Shown piece after piece: positions 10,441 through 21,439 of a DNA stretch of 64,000 bases. The stretch is from Acanthosepion lycidas (Eukaryota; Mollusca; Cephalopoda; Sepiida; Sepiidae): contig OZ010616.1 in the NCBI GenBank assembly GCA_963932145.1, positions 54,495,918-54,559,917 on the forward strand, given 5' to 3'. The notes under the pieces were generated by a model that searched no databases, had not been told where the DNA came from, and saw only the letters and a program-made list of their open reading frames with translations. The position numbers were made by a program, and so were the translations under genes. The first letter of the stretch is position 1; each line of letters begins with the position of its first letter.

Positions 10441-10710
10441 TTCTTTTATGTACCATGTCCCTTCAGGACGTAGGCGATCATGGCCCTCCACATCCTCCTA
10501 TTCCTTGTAGCTCTTGATAAGTTTTATCTTTTTGTTATTTCTCCCAAACCCTGTTCTGTCATCTGTTTGCTCAAAACCGTAAAGTATGTTATGCACTACT
10601 TTCCTCTGTCACTCGATCTGTCCTGTGAGTATCAGATTTTCCAATCCCCTCTTCCTCATTATGTGCTCCAGAAATTTTAACTGTCTCTTCCTGATATTAA
10701 GTTATCCTTT
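10440..10710 (-). mobile_element. LINE-A fragment
   Basis: It aligns with 4440-4710 on the same strand, sharing TTTTATCTTTTTGT, TCTGTCCTGTGAGTAT and TTTCCAA. It covers the part downstream of the reverse transcriptase core. Confidence 0.65.
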
Positions 10711-10929
10711 TTGTTTTCTATTATTGTTTGTAAAAAGAATCAATTCATCTTTTTTCTCTCTGGCTATAGGTAAAATAGCAACTTTTTTAGTGCAGGGGGT
10801 AGTCTTAAAAGCTCCAGTTAATTTTATCTCAAAGTTACTGAAAAGCATTATGATTCTAAATATGCATATCAATTGAAGCTCTCTATATTGCAAGCTGAAG
10901 ACATCAACATTCTTGATAATGATTCTTTT

Positions 10930-11715
10930 TTTTTTGTGTATGCTGTGTTTTATGGCTTCCCATAACTTGCTGTCCTTTACAGCTCTTGGCAGTTTTTTTT
11001 ACTATCTTTGATCTGCTATCTATTTATACAAACTTATTAGGTATATTACAGTTTCCTTCTACTCCTTTCAATATGCCTTGTGAGTGTCAAATTCTCTAAG
11101 CCATCTTTCCTTATTATGTGTCTCAAATTTCAATTTTCTCTTTTTGATTCTAAGCATGTGTCCATTTTGTTTCCTTTTTTTTTTTTTTTTTTAATTCCTT
11201 GTTGCTCACATTCTCCTTTCATGGTATTCTTTGAATTTTTCTGTAGAATCACATCTCCACTTGAGTCTCCTTTTCATTTATAAAGATATTGTTCAGCATC
11301 CACTGCCATTTGGAAGGATTGATATTAAACAGTAGTCCAGCACCCTTTACTTTGAGTGATATCAATTTCAATTTGCAATTTATTAATACTTTAGCTTTTT
11401 GAAGGCATCTTTTGCTATTCCAATGTGTCTTCAGTTTTCAGTGACACATTTTCCATCTTCTCCCCGTTAAAAATATTTAAATCTCCATACTTGCTTGATT
11501 TCGTCATCTCTTATTGGTAGCTCGAATCTAATGCTGTCCCTTTTACTAACAACCAGACATTCTTTCTTCTTACAACTTATGGTTAGTCCTTTCTTCTCAC
11601 TTTGCTTTACTATCTTGTCTATAATTTACTGTAATATTCTTTCTGTATCCCCCATCAATACAGTATTATCTATGTATTTCATAGTTAGTATTGTGCCCAC
11701 CAATAATAAATAATG
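10930..11715 (-). pseudogene. LINE-A reverse transcriptase fragment with decayed active site
   Basis: This is the longest LINE-A copy. On the minus strand, starting near 11700, one frame reads MKYIDNTVLMGDTERILQ; in this protein family the expected core is YADD followed by TVLM-A-x-T/S-E, so both the Ala and the second Asp of the active-site box appear changed (YIDN). Downstream come a KGLTISCKKKE-like segment (the K-x-G-L-x-I-N-x-K-K-T-E thumb motif), CLVVSKR, and later the same region as the 4.4 kb and 10.4 kb copies. A T-run interrupts it near 11170-11195. Multiple stops make it non-functional. A neighbouring fragment at 10440-10710 represents part of the same region, so these are two separate insertions. 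Confidence 0.65.
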
Positions 11716-11719
11716 ATTA

Positions 11720-12200
11720 TGGATGTTCAAAAATGAAATAATTAAAATCATTATAAATTCTTAACAGTTTCTTCATAAATCTGATCCAGCAGTATGACAT
11801 GTCAACTTAAAAAGAAAAAAATTAAAAACAAAACATGTCACTCATATTCAAGAAAACTTGTATATAATTAATGTAATGTACAAAATATATTTTTTATTTA
11901 TATCTAAGATTCAAGATCACATACATCTTTGATATTTTTTTATACATAACCTCAAATACATATCCATGTAAAATGGTATAATTCATATGTTGCACATTGT
12001 ATCTAAGTAGGTATCCAAAAAATTACACACTGCATCAATGACCTTTGCTTCTTTTTACTGGTAAAATAATTTAAAACAATACAAAAATTTAGATATTTTC
12101 TTTTAGGTCTTATTCTTTGTTTAAAAAGTAAAGCCATAAAATTAACTTGTATACTTAAAGCTGATTTTAAACTATATGTAATACCAATTCTTGTTATCTA
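11720..12200. other. AT-rich spacer
   Basis: Nothing recognised. Confidence 0.35.
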
Positions 12201-12325
12201 AATTATATCTTATTATCTCCCCGATTATACCATGAACCTAACTCTTCTCCCTCCACACATCTATGGGTAAATTATTGGACAGAATTAGTTTATAGCCTCG
12301 AGTGGCTACCAATCTAAGAGAAGGA
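12200..12325 (+). mobile_element. LINE-E 3' end fragment
   Basis: It contains CCTCGAGTGGCTACCA preceded by a CT-rich stretch, as at the end of the 4.15-4.37 kb copy. Only the 3' untranslated part is present. Confidence 0.4.
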
Positions 12326-12329
12326 AAAC

Positions 12330-13080
12330 TCTGGATTTAAAACCATATGTAGCACTGGTGAAGCACATAATAGGAAAGGATCATTCGCATTAACTTGATG
12401 ATCCAAACGACAGTCGACTCCTTTTTTACCATGATAGATGTCTGCTAGCAAAAATTCAACTTTGTAAATAAAAATAAAAAATATTAAAAAAATAAATTTG
12501 CTAATTACAGAAATGTTAATAAGGTTCATTTAATGATCATTTAACTGAATTTTGAAAGATATTAATTACTTATTTAAAGAGAAAAACAAATTAGTTAACA
12601 TCAATTTGTCAACTCAATTAAAAAAATTAAATAGATATTGAGTTAGATTCACTTATGAAAATGTGATGGAAGCCTGCTTAAATTTGAAGCTAAAGTATAA
12701 AAAATGATAAAACAGTCAGCTATTATCCACAATGGCAAAATTATATACGTACCAACATTAAAACACAATCATATGATGAGCGAACGATTAACATTATACT
12801 GTGATATATTAAAAATACTGGATATAAAGTACACTGTAAGTATTTTATTTAATTTAAAAATTCTGCTTGTTTTATATTTTATTTTCTGTTCATTTTTTAA
12901 AATCACTAAAATGATAAATCAGAAAAAATAAAATAGGTAAATCAGAAAAAATATGAGAAAGTTCAAAAATTCCACTCATGAGAAAAATAAAGATTGGAGA
13001 AATAATGACAACAATTATGAAATATTTCAAGGTTATTCCAATTTATAATTAGTTTTATTCAAAATGTGTAAATGTCTATT
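12330..13080. other. AT-rich spacer
   Basis: Short chance frames only. No repeats recognised. Confidence 0.3.
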
Positions 13081-13084
13081 TAAA

Positions 13085-13490
13085 ACCTTGCCAAACAAAA
13101 ACTTTGTCTTGCTGTTGCAGGCAGCTGATTACTAAACAGTAAGATATTTGAATTTTGCAGTTGTGCTGTCATATCCGGATATGGCAACAACAAAAATTAC
13201 CTTGACTAAAACCATGGCAGAGGCACCATTGAAAAAGAACACAGTGGAAAGAGGAAACAATACCTCTGAAGAAGGCAGAGTGCTAAAGTTTAAAAACAAA
13301 AAAAAATTACTTATATTCAAATCATATAATTCTAGTCATGAATATTTTGAGAAGAAAATAAAAAAACCTGATTTCAAAATAAAAAGAAAAGTATATGACA
13401 AGTTTTATAAGTTGTTTGCTTTTCTCTTCCTCACTTTAACAGCCATGATGTCATCAGTACATAAGATTCAAAAACATCTCCCATGATTCA
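13085..13490 (+). other. Open stretch with splice-like borders, unidentified
   Basis: A frame of about 112 codons without an ATG at its left edge runs from a possible acceptor (TTTGAATTTTGCAG, ending 13160) to a stop at 13484. It is basic and lysine-rich in its second half and shows no domain. A second possible small exon lies at 13121-13139 between TTGCTGTTGCAG and GTAAGA. In DNA this AT-rich, 112 open codons is uncommon but not decisive. Confidence 0.15.
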
Positions 13491-13722
13491 GTTCCACCAG
13501 TGATTAAGGAAAAAAGAAAAGCCAAATAGCGTAAGTTATTAGTATATTAAAAATTACCATTCTTTAGTTAATCCCAATTCTAAAATAGATTTTGAACTTA
13601 AAGAAACTATAAAGGGAGGCTTGAGAATCAAAATCCAGACTGAGTGAATATTTTCCCGAGGCAAGGTGCTGGATAGAGCAAGGTAATTATTGAAATTTTA
13701 GTCATCTTAGACCTTTGTGCCT

Positions 13723-13724
<2 letters not shown>

Positions 13725-13755
<31 letters not shown>
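13725..13755 (+). repeat. Poly(A) tract, 31 bp
   Basis: A pure A run. It could be the tail of an old retroposon, but no recognisable body lies upstream. Confidence 0.9.
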
Positions 13756-13757
<2 letters not shown>

Positions 13758-13759
13758 AA

Positions 13760-14585
13760 TGTCAAAAGGATTGTTTTTCCCTTGACACCACTATTGTTTT
13801 AACTACTTTCATTCCTTGGTAATGTTTATTGTTTTAAAAAGCAATCATTTGAATCTTAATAAAACATAAACAAACAAATTTAAATTTATACATTTTCTTT
13901 GTCCTTGAGATTTGACAAAAATAATAAACACTATTAGTTACTTTATTTAAACTATTTATTTATTTGATTGGAATGTTTGGCAAAAAGTCAGCTAATTACG
14001 AATTAGCTAATTTACTTTATAAAATGGTAAATAAGGATTTCATTATTGTTGGTTCACATATTTTAATAATTTAGTAAATGTTTATAAATTTATGAATAAA
14101 AAATCGTTTTCATATTTATTTCTTTATAAATTGCTAAATGATAAATATTGCATTTGTTTTAATTCTATTAGTTTTTAAAATTTTGTAAATATAAAATTAT
14201 TCTTGTTAATAAGCAATCTAATGAATAAATAATGTTTATTATTTCTGTTGTAAATTCTGAAGAACAGACAATGTATATAAATCATTGCTTTTTAAAACAG
14301 ATATTGCTGAGGAGTGATGGTAGTTAAAATGATAGTAGCATTAAGAGAAAACCATTCTTTTAATACTATTTTTCGTGGGTCTGAATGTCCAAGATTGCCA
14401 AAAAAATTTTCCTATAATAAATTTTATAATGTTAAAAAAAAACTATATAGCAATTGATTTTGTTACACTTGGTTTATTAACATGAAATTTATTTTTATTA
14501 TTATTTTATGTAATATCAAAAATTAATTGTAAAAAAAATTAAGTAACCTTGTATAATGACATGTCCTGAATAAAATTACATATAC
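13760..14585. other. Extremely AT-rich DNA
   Basis: Long stretches of A, T and TA-rich words with no structure I can define. Confidence 0.4.
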
Positions 14586-14587
14586 AC

Positions 14588-14978
14588 GTACCCCACAAAA
14601 AAAAAAGGAAATTTTAGATTTACTATATGATGAAAAAATTAAGTAACATATAAAAAAAAATAACTATGTATATGTAACTATGTATATATAACTATATGAA
14701 TGTACTAAAAAAAATTAACTAACATATAATTATTTTTAACCATTTGTTCTTCCAGGATGTTGCAGTTATCAAGTTTTCAGTGTGAACTGATTGTTCTTTA
14801 AGAAAGAACATCCAACTTTAAAACTGAAAAATGCCAAGAAATTTTGCAAGAATTCTTTAGTTCAATAACTAAAAATCGGTTTACCAATGTTGCAGCTGTA
14901 CTTAAAAATTTCCATCCTTCAAATAACTGTAACAAAAATTCCAAACTGTACCAAATTTCCTGTTTTTTTGTGGGGCAC
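14588..14978. mobile_element. Terminal-inverted-repeat element, about 390 bp
   Basis: The left end reads GTACCCCACAAAA followed by A's and AGGAAATTT. The right end read on the other strand gives GTGCCCCACAAAAAAACAGG followed by AAATTT. These are inverted repeats of about 25 bp with an A-tract length difference. The interior holds no transposase frame. This has the shape of a nonautonomous DNA transposon (MITE). Superfamily and target site are not clear. Confidence 0.55.
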
Positions 14979-14984
14979 TCTATA

Positions 14985-15825
14985 GATTGGAATTAATGTA
15001 CAGAAGCTTTTTAATAAATGTATATTTTGAATAAAGGTTGATACAATTTGAATAGAAGTCATTAGAAATTTTGAATAACCTTGTAATTTCATGGGTGGTA
15101 ATCATAACAATAATAATAATGTCAACAATATTGATGGAAATCACAATGTCAATTATGATAATAAAAACAATAAAAAGAAAAAGAAATATGGTGTGAAATG
15201 GCAGTGATGTCGTGTACCATGCTTCAGGTTTCATTTTACCACGTTTCAAGTAGAAGAGGGTTTTTAGAAGAGAGAGGAATATGAACGATAATAAAACAAA
15301 GTGGAATTAGAGAAAAAAGAACGCGCAGACAAGAGCACGAGGAAAAAAAAAAAAAAAAAGAAGAAATTCAATTAAAACATCACAAATGGTGAAACAAAAT
15401 ACCATGCCAGTGATACATGTATAATGACAAATTACCTTTACCTGAACATTCACAATCCACCACTGAAAGAAAGAGAGCAGTTAGTACAGGTGTTAGTGCT
15501 TGATTTAAAAAAAAAAAAAAAAAAAAGAAATACTACATTAGCTTGTTGCATTTTTTTTAAAAATGTTATATTAAATAATAAAAGCATAACCTGCAACTTA
15601 ATTTTTACTCTTCCATTTTGGTTTAATTCTGTAAGACAGATAATCTTAGATCTAGTCTCAGGTGATCATAGGCACATCTTTTCAAAATGCTATTCCTGTT
15701 TTAGTAATAAAGAGATTACCTACAGTATAAATATTACTATACTTTCTCATCTTTGCATATTATAAGGCAATAAATAATCTGCCACACATCTTTTCAAAGT
15801 GCTATTCTTCTTTTAGTAATTAATA
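14985..15825. other. AT-rich spacer with A-tracts
   Basis: A-runs sit at about 15341-15359 and 15507-15525. Two near-copies of a 45 bp phrase (CACATCTTTTCAAA.TGCTATTC) occur at 15673 and 15785. No gene is recognised. Confidence 0.4.
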
Positions 15826-15829
15826 AAGA

Positions 15830-15832
<3 letters not shown>

Positions 15833-15908
<76 letters not shown>
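15833..15908. repeat. (AT)n(GT)n microsatellite
   Basis: A compound dinucleotide tract. Confidence 0.95.
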
Positions 15909-15912
<4 letters not shown>

Positions 15913-16019
15913 TATAAAGAAAATAGGAAAGAACTCATTAGGTAAATAATTCAAAGTTCTTTAGTATTTTTGTTATTATTTTTTTTAAAATAGTGCTCGA
16001 TACAAAAGTAGAGCATAAA

Positions 16020-16217
16020 TATAATTATTAATTTAAAAATTCGATTCCAATGCTACATAAGAGTTTTCATGTTTCAAAACAAGAGCCGAAAACTTCAATA
16101 TAATTATTTGAATTAAATTGAATTAAAGTACTAAGCTCTGTTCAATCTTCAAGTGAAATTTTTTTTGTTTTGAAACATGAGAACTCTTATGTAGTGTTGG
16201 AATCATTTTTAAATTAA

Positions 16218-16255
<38 letters not shown>
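16020..16255. mobile_element. Fold-back MITE candidate with (AT)n edge
   Basis: The left arm (16021-16085) and right arm (16164-16223) are inverted repeats of about 60 bp, with shared core CTACATAAGAGTT.TCATG and TTTCAAAACA. The right arm passes straight into an (AT)n tract to 16252. A second, half-length copy lies at 45.52-45.62 kb. Confidence 0.65.
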
Positions 16256-16259
16256 GGTC

Positions 16260-17240
16260 CTCCACATTAAATTCAATCATCATAATTTTATCTCATTCAG
16301 ATAAGAGTAAGTACAATGTATAGAGTTTGAAACCCCTCAATGGAATACAAAATACCAAAGTGATTAATAAATAGAAAAATGCTAGATTTAATAAGGATTT
16401 CTTTATGACTTTTGTGTTTACTTGTCAAAAAAGAAGAAATATCATGTTTTCTGATGTTAACAGACATCAGTAACTTATCAAAAGATATTTGAATAAATAA
16501 ATAAATAATAAAAAAAAAAAAAACAATTGAGAAGTCATCCATATTTATATATCAGTTTTTGTTATATCCAAACATGTTTTTGATGTTAAATTATAATTTA
16601 ATCATTTATAATCATATCTATTTCATTTTAGGGTCATCAGAATACCTGTCAGTTAAGCAGGAGTTGCTTAGATGTTAATTAGTTTCTATTCAATTACTTA
16701 CTCAAATTATCAGGGTATAAGTTGCAGTGGGATTTTAAGAGGAATATTTTTAAGGATAAAATACACCTTATAGTTGCAAAAAATATACTATTTTATACTT
16801 GTATATATTTTATAACACTTGCTTATTTTAACATTATTTTGATTGGCCATCATAATTTAATGATTTACAGCATATTTCATTTTAGGATAATCAAAAGACT
16901 AATGTGCTAAACAGGAATGTTCTGGTGTTAACCTTTACCTCAAAGTCTACCCAAAATTAAAATATAAGAACCAAAATGATTTATGAGGAAATGAGGAAAA
17001 AAAAGTGTATCGTAAGAAAATGTATTTTATATTTATTCATATTTTATAATGGTTGTAGCAATTACTTTCTTTTAATATTTTAACATTATTTGGATTTGTA
17101 ATCATAATTTAATATTTTATAATTATATGTATTTAGTTTTGTGGTCATTAGGAGATTAGTGTGTCAAACAGAACTGTTTACATGTTAGTCATTTATTAGT
17201 AATCTTTACTTAAGAAATTACTATACCCAGCCATCAAGAC
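16260..17240. other. AT-rich spacer
   Basis: Three old, diverged repeats of a roughly 240 bp phrase seem present (around 16560-16700, 16810-16920 and 17090-17200), sharing 'ATCATAATTTAAT...TTTTAGG.TCATCA'. No gene is recognised. Confidence 0.35.
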
Positions 17241-17378
17241 ATAAGATGAAGGTTGATTATTCTGAGAAAAATATGTCCTTCAACAGCTTTCTTTATAAAT
17301 GCCATCAAATCAAAATGTTTTTGATGAAAATTATATCAAACTCAAATTTTACAGTTTTATGTTTGTTTCAATGTCAGG

Positions 17379-17460
17379 AGTCAAATCAAGATGATGAGTG
17401 CCAGTGGTATACCCCGTGGAGGCTTTGGTCTGCCCCAGGCAGCACTTTTGGTCAGTGGTG
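17379..17460 (+). other. Exon-like island, unidentified
   Basis: A pyrimidine-rich stretch ending TTTCAATGTCAG (ending 17378) precedes an 80-base segment of much higher GC content. The segment is followed by a fair donor, GTGAGAAA. In one frame it contains MMSASGIPRGGFGLPQAALL; in another it reads ESNQDDECQWYTPWRLWSAP. I cannot choose the frame or name a protein. The next 50 bases are pure (AT)n, so if this is an exon its intron begins with a microsatellite. Confidence 0.25.
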
Positions 17461-17480
17461 AGAAAAAAAAACAGTAGCAT

Positions 17481-17484
<4 letters not shown>

Positions 17485-17523
<39 letters not shown>
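17485..17523. repeat. (AT)n microsatellite
   Basis: A pure AT run directly after the exon-like island. Confidence 0.95.
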
Positions 17524-17524
<1 letters not shown>

Positions 17525-17529
17525 CTTTA

Positions 17530-18430
17530 AGTGGTTAATGTGCATTGTAATATTGTATTCTGTAGCTATGCCATTGATGAATGCTTAGAGCGACAAGACA
17601 CAAACAAAATGTTAGATAAAGTGAAAAAAGATTTATGAAATTATCTATAACAATGATCATAAATAATCTATCAGGTCTTTAACTTAGATACAATCATTAA
17701 CAAAATCATTCAATAATATTCCATCTACCAAAGCATCATATTCTTACTTAACATTCTCACCAAAGTTACCAAAACTCAACAATTTCTCCATGAATTCCTA
17801 GATATGTACAATATATATTGTATGTGTAATTAAATAACAACTGCTAACATATAATGGATTTATTATAAACCTTTTATATATATTACAAACATATGGCATT
17901 TACAACATAAGCGGTAATATTTAATTTGTATAATAATTTTTAAAAGTACATTTTAATAAATATTTTATATGTTATTTATTTTTAATTAAAAATTTAAAAA
18001 TTCACATATATAAGTGCTGTTTTAGTTGATATTTTTTTAAGTTCAATGTGTTTGTACAGAAAGACTTTATATCTACCTTATCAAAATTCCATTAAAAAAT
18101 ATCAGTGTGTTTGCATTTAAAGAAAATATCAAATAAATATAATCTTGGCTTCTAAAAATAACATTTTAAGGAGCAGATATAAAGCAGATAATTTTAAAAA
18201 TATTTAAATTTTTATAAAATTCTCTAATTTTAGAATTAGCAACATTAGTTATGATCTGATTTCCTCAGCTTTCATAATAACCATTGGTGTCATCTGCCAT
18301 TTCACATTACTGAAAATTAGTTGAGCAGAAGTGAAAACAAAATTTTATGGTGTTATCTAAATAAGTAAAAATAATCTTTTTAATTAGATTTTCTTAAAAG
18401 TGCACCAAATTATTTAAACAAAGAAAAATA
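17530..18430. other. AT-rich spacer
   Basis: Nothing recognised. Confidence 0.35.
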
Positions 18431-18439
18431 TAGCAAGTT

Positions 18440-18960
18440 AAATTGTTTTATTATTATTATTATAATACAATTAGAAATTTATTCAAATGTTTTTATCATG
18501 TTCAGCTCTATGTAGTAATGCCCAGATTAGGAAATTCAAGTGGACTTAGCATACTGATAAAAAGAAATTTAGAAAACAGATATATTGCTGGAAATGTTGT
18601 TTATGCAGAAATCTTTAGAGAAGTAAGAGAACTTCAATAACAACTTACTTTTCTCTATAAGATAGATATTCAGTTAGTATGACTGAAATCAGTTATGGCA
18701 TTTGCTAAAAGATACTAATCAGGGAAATTCACAAACCCACTTTGTGTGCATATATATATATATATATATAAAGGTGTGTGTGTGTGCATGCGCATGAGAT
18801 ATCGACTTTAGAAATCAAATTTCAGAAGAATGATCGATGAAAGTTAGAGGCCATCTCACACTGGTTACAAGAGACAAGTGAATATCACACGGGCCTGCAG
18901 TAGAAATTTTGTAGTGAAAAGCAAAGTGCACATTTCTATCTCCATTCTTTAAACCAGTAG
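18440..18960 (+). repeat. Duplicated segment with exon-like core, copy 1
   Basis: Copy 2 lies at 23.60-23.96 kb. The core at about 18508-18617 is flanked by TTTTTATCATGTTCAG on the left and GTAAGAGA on the right, as an exon would be. In one frame it is fully open and contains MPRLGNSSGLSILIKRN and then ENRYIAGNVVYAEIF. The two copies also share the following intron-like part (a GT run, then GGGCCTGC). Copy 2 reads through with altered residues. I do not recognise the peptide. It may be a duplicated exon or simply a dispersed repeat. Confidence 0.35.
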
Positions 18961-19048
18961 ATTATATGCTGTACCACACACCAAGTTGGAATGCTGAGAG
19001 TAATGTCATCAGATCATATAGAATAGACATTCATAGACACACACACAC

Positions 19049-19052
<4 letters not shown>

Positions 19053-19109
<57 letters not shown>

Positions 19110-19110
19110 T
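19053..19110. repeat. (TA)n(CA)n microsatellite
   Basis: A compound tract, immediately left of a fold-back element. Confidence 0.95.
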
Positions 19111-19129
19111 TGAACAAAAACTTTTATGC

Positions 19130-19382
19130 CACAGAATTTATATATTGTTTTAAAAGTGACAGAGCACATTCTTTAAAAGGAACCTTTTTCATTTGACATT
19201 AAAAAAAACATACAAAAAATAATCATAAATGTCAAAACTTAAAAAGTGCATGGTGGGTAAATAAGGAGCCATGACTAAAATAAAATGGTATGTTTTTATT
19301 TTATTTTTTTTCCAACAAATCTTTCTGAAGAAGTATTGGATGAAAAAAGTTCCTTTTAAAGAATGTGCTCTGCCATTTTTAA

Positions 19383-19395
<13 letters not shown>
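19130..19395. mobile_element. Fold-back element between two (TA)n tracts
   Basis: Arms at about 19136-19196 and 19333-19392 are inverted copies sharing CAGAGCACATTCTTTAAAAG and GGAAC. The loop of about 135 bases has no frame. Both outer edges run into (TA)n/(CA)n tracts. Confidence 0.65.

Positions 19396-19452
<57 letters not shown>
19386..19452. repeat. (AT)n microsatellite
   Basis: A pure AT run of about 66 bases. Confidence 0.95.
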
Positions 19453-19453
<1 letters not shown>

Positions 19454-19454
19454 C

Positions 19455-19880
19455 ACATTTCATTGAATACGACAGACAAGGTGCTTTTATTTAGTTTTTT
19501 ATACAATTTCTCATGTAATCTAATAATTGTTTTCTTTTCAGATTCTAAATTATATAAAAACTGTACAAATGTTCTTTTTATCCAAGTACTTTCAAGGATT
19601 AAATATTTTAACTATTAAATAAGAAATAGTTTGTTGTATGTATGTATGTTTTGTAAAATGTTTTAATTTTTCAAAACACGGTCAAGATACTGTGTCCATG
19701 TTCAAAGTTAATATTATGAAGTGTTGTTTTTTTGTGTTTTTATTAATAAGGCTTCCATTATTTTTAGGCTTTTTTTGCATGTAGATAATGTTCATGCAAA
19801 AAAGTTTTTGGTCTGAAGAGATGAATATATAGATATTCACAAAATAAATTATAACCAAAATAAATCTTTAAGGTTTTCTT
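19455..19880. other. AT-rich spacer
   Basis: Nothing recognised apart from a (TATG)4 stretch near 19634. Confidence 0.35.
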
Positions 19881-19884
19881 CTTG

Positions 19885-19977
19885 ATGATGATTATTATTA
19901 TTATTTCCTGTAGTTTATATTGAGCTCTTCCTGGATCAATATCCTCCTTGCAATTATCCCTACCAGTCACTAACTGG

Positions 19978-19980
<3 letters not shown>
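19885..19980 (-). mobile_element. Retroposon 3' end with (TAA)n-type tail
   Basis: On the minus strand, GGGATAATTGCAAGGAGGAT continues for about 40 bases into a run of AAT units (19886-19905). A body ending in a simple ATT/AAT tail is typical of LINE or SINE 3' ends. The family is not identified. Confidence 0.4.

Positions 19981-20020
<40 letters not shown>
19980..20020. repeat. (AT)n(AC)n microsatellite
   Basis: A compound tract next to the retroposon tail. Confidence 0.95.
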
Positions 20021-20021
<1 letters not shown>

Positions 20022-20097
20022 CAAAATAAAATGGTAAAAGAGTGGTTTTAAAATTGTATGCATTAAAAAGTGCTCCATGCCAAGGTTTCATCAGGTG

Positions 20098-20099
<2 letters not shown>

Positions 20100-20132
<33 letters not shown>

Positions 20133-20345
20133 GATTGATACGAAATTGATTGGGTTTCAATCTCGGTTTGAAGCAATCAGATGTGATATAGCGAAAGTCT
20201 AACTGTGGATAACAATGTATACGCTCCTGGAAAATCCGGTTGAGGTTTCTTGAGAAAAGGATAATTTTAAAAACAGTGACTGATACTGCTATTAACTCAT
20301 TGTTCTTCAAATGAATTGAATTGAGCTCTCTGGGCTACTGATGTA
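20100..20345 (+). mobile_element. tRNA-like SINE, older copy 1
   Basis: After an (AT)n tract (20100-20130) it reads TGATACGAAATTGATTGGG and TTTCAATCTCGGTTTGAAGC, a decayed form of the 27.8 kb SINE. Its downstream tail includes CAGTGACTGATA and GAGCTCTCTGGG. Confidence 0.6.
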
Positions 20346-20515
20346 TTTCACATAGAAAATGTTAAAATTCCCCTTGCTTTCTGCTGTTCAATGATACTGT
20401 AGGGCTAGAATCTCTGATTGATACCAAATTGCTTGGGTTTTGATCCCAGCTTGAAGCAATCAGATGTCTAACCAAACTGAAGAGCTGTTATATAGTGAAA
20501 CAGTCTGTCTGAGGA

Positions 20516-20559
<44 letters not shown>

Positions 20560-20560
20560 G
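20346..20560 (+). mobile_element. tRNA-like SINE, older copy 2, head-to-tail with copy 1
   Basis: It contains AGGGCTAGAATCTCTGATTG, ATACCAAATTGCTTGGG and AAACAGTCTGTCTGAGGATG, matching the SINE at 27.77-27.90 kb. The right end is an (AT)n tract (20517-20557). With the previous copy it forms a dimer. Confidence 0.65.
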
Positions 20561-20564
20561 CCTT

Positions 20565-21300
20565 ATTATGATTCTGCTCGTCATGCCCTTCATAAGTTAG
20601 TTCCTTGGTTAGTTCACATGACCCTTATGCCATCATAAATAATGGGCTACTCTATTTTGAAAACACAAAAATAACATGTCAAAGACACTACTTGGTTTCA
20701 GTGAGAAAATAAAAGAAAGAAGGAAGGGTAGATAGAAGTAGGTGTTAAAGACTCAGTATTATATGTTGGTTTATTATTGTTATTGTTAATGTTTTTTTAT
20801 AATAAAAGAAGTGGATGTCGGTAAATGTTGGTAGAAATTGAACATATCTGCAAATAAACAATTTTTTTTGGCCTTTTGATGAATAGCAGTCTGGTATGTG
20901 TATATAAAACAGAAGTGTGAAACTAAATTATTCATGCTGAAAAAAAAATGAACCCAATGACATTTCTCAATGCTTGCTAAATGCTTTGAGACCAAACAGT
21001 GGTTGTGAGCACAGTGGTGTGTAATGTGTTTCCACAGTGTGTGCATGTGTGAAAAGCCACATCATGAGTGGTCAGCATAGGCATAGCTGTCAACCTATAA
21101 AATCAAAATACATATCCAAATTAAAATACATATCCAATGGTGACAAGATGGAAAATAATATTTAGCATCAGAAAAATTGCTCTCTTGAACTTGAAGTGTC
21201 TTATTTTTCTTCTTTATTTTGTTGTAGTTTCTGTGAGAATAAATAAAAGGCATTAGTTTGAAACTACCTAGTGTGTATGTGTATGCACACAAACATATAT
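20565..21300. other. Spacer, nothing recognised
   Basis: Somewhat less AT-rich around 20985-21060 but without a frame I can support. A 20 bp phrase (AAATACATATCCAA) is repeated at 21106 and 21123. Confidence 0.35.
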
Positions 21301-21304
21301 GTAA

Positions 21305-21436
21305 AACACCAATATATATATATATATTATTTACTACTACAAAATTGCATATTTTGTTTCGACGTTTAACACGGCTCATCAATGATGGTAATGCTGATTA
21401 ACTACCTGATGAGATATATATATATATATATATATG
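21305..21436. repeat. Short (AT)n tracts
   Basis: Tracts at about 21311-21327 and 21413-21436 frame 85 bases of unrecognised sequence. Confidence 0.8.
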
Positions 21437-21439
21437 TAA

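Noticed and set aside
10702-10893. Minus-strand 63-codon frame
   Set aside because: It lies partly in LINE-A and partly in unique AT-rich DNA with no domain.
19189-19506. 105-codon minus-strand frame
   Set aside because: It spans the fold-back element and an (AT)n tract; no independent support.
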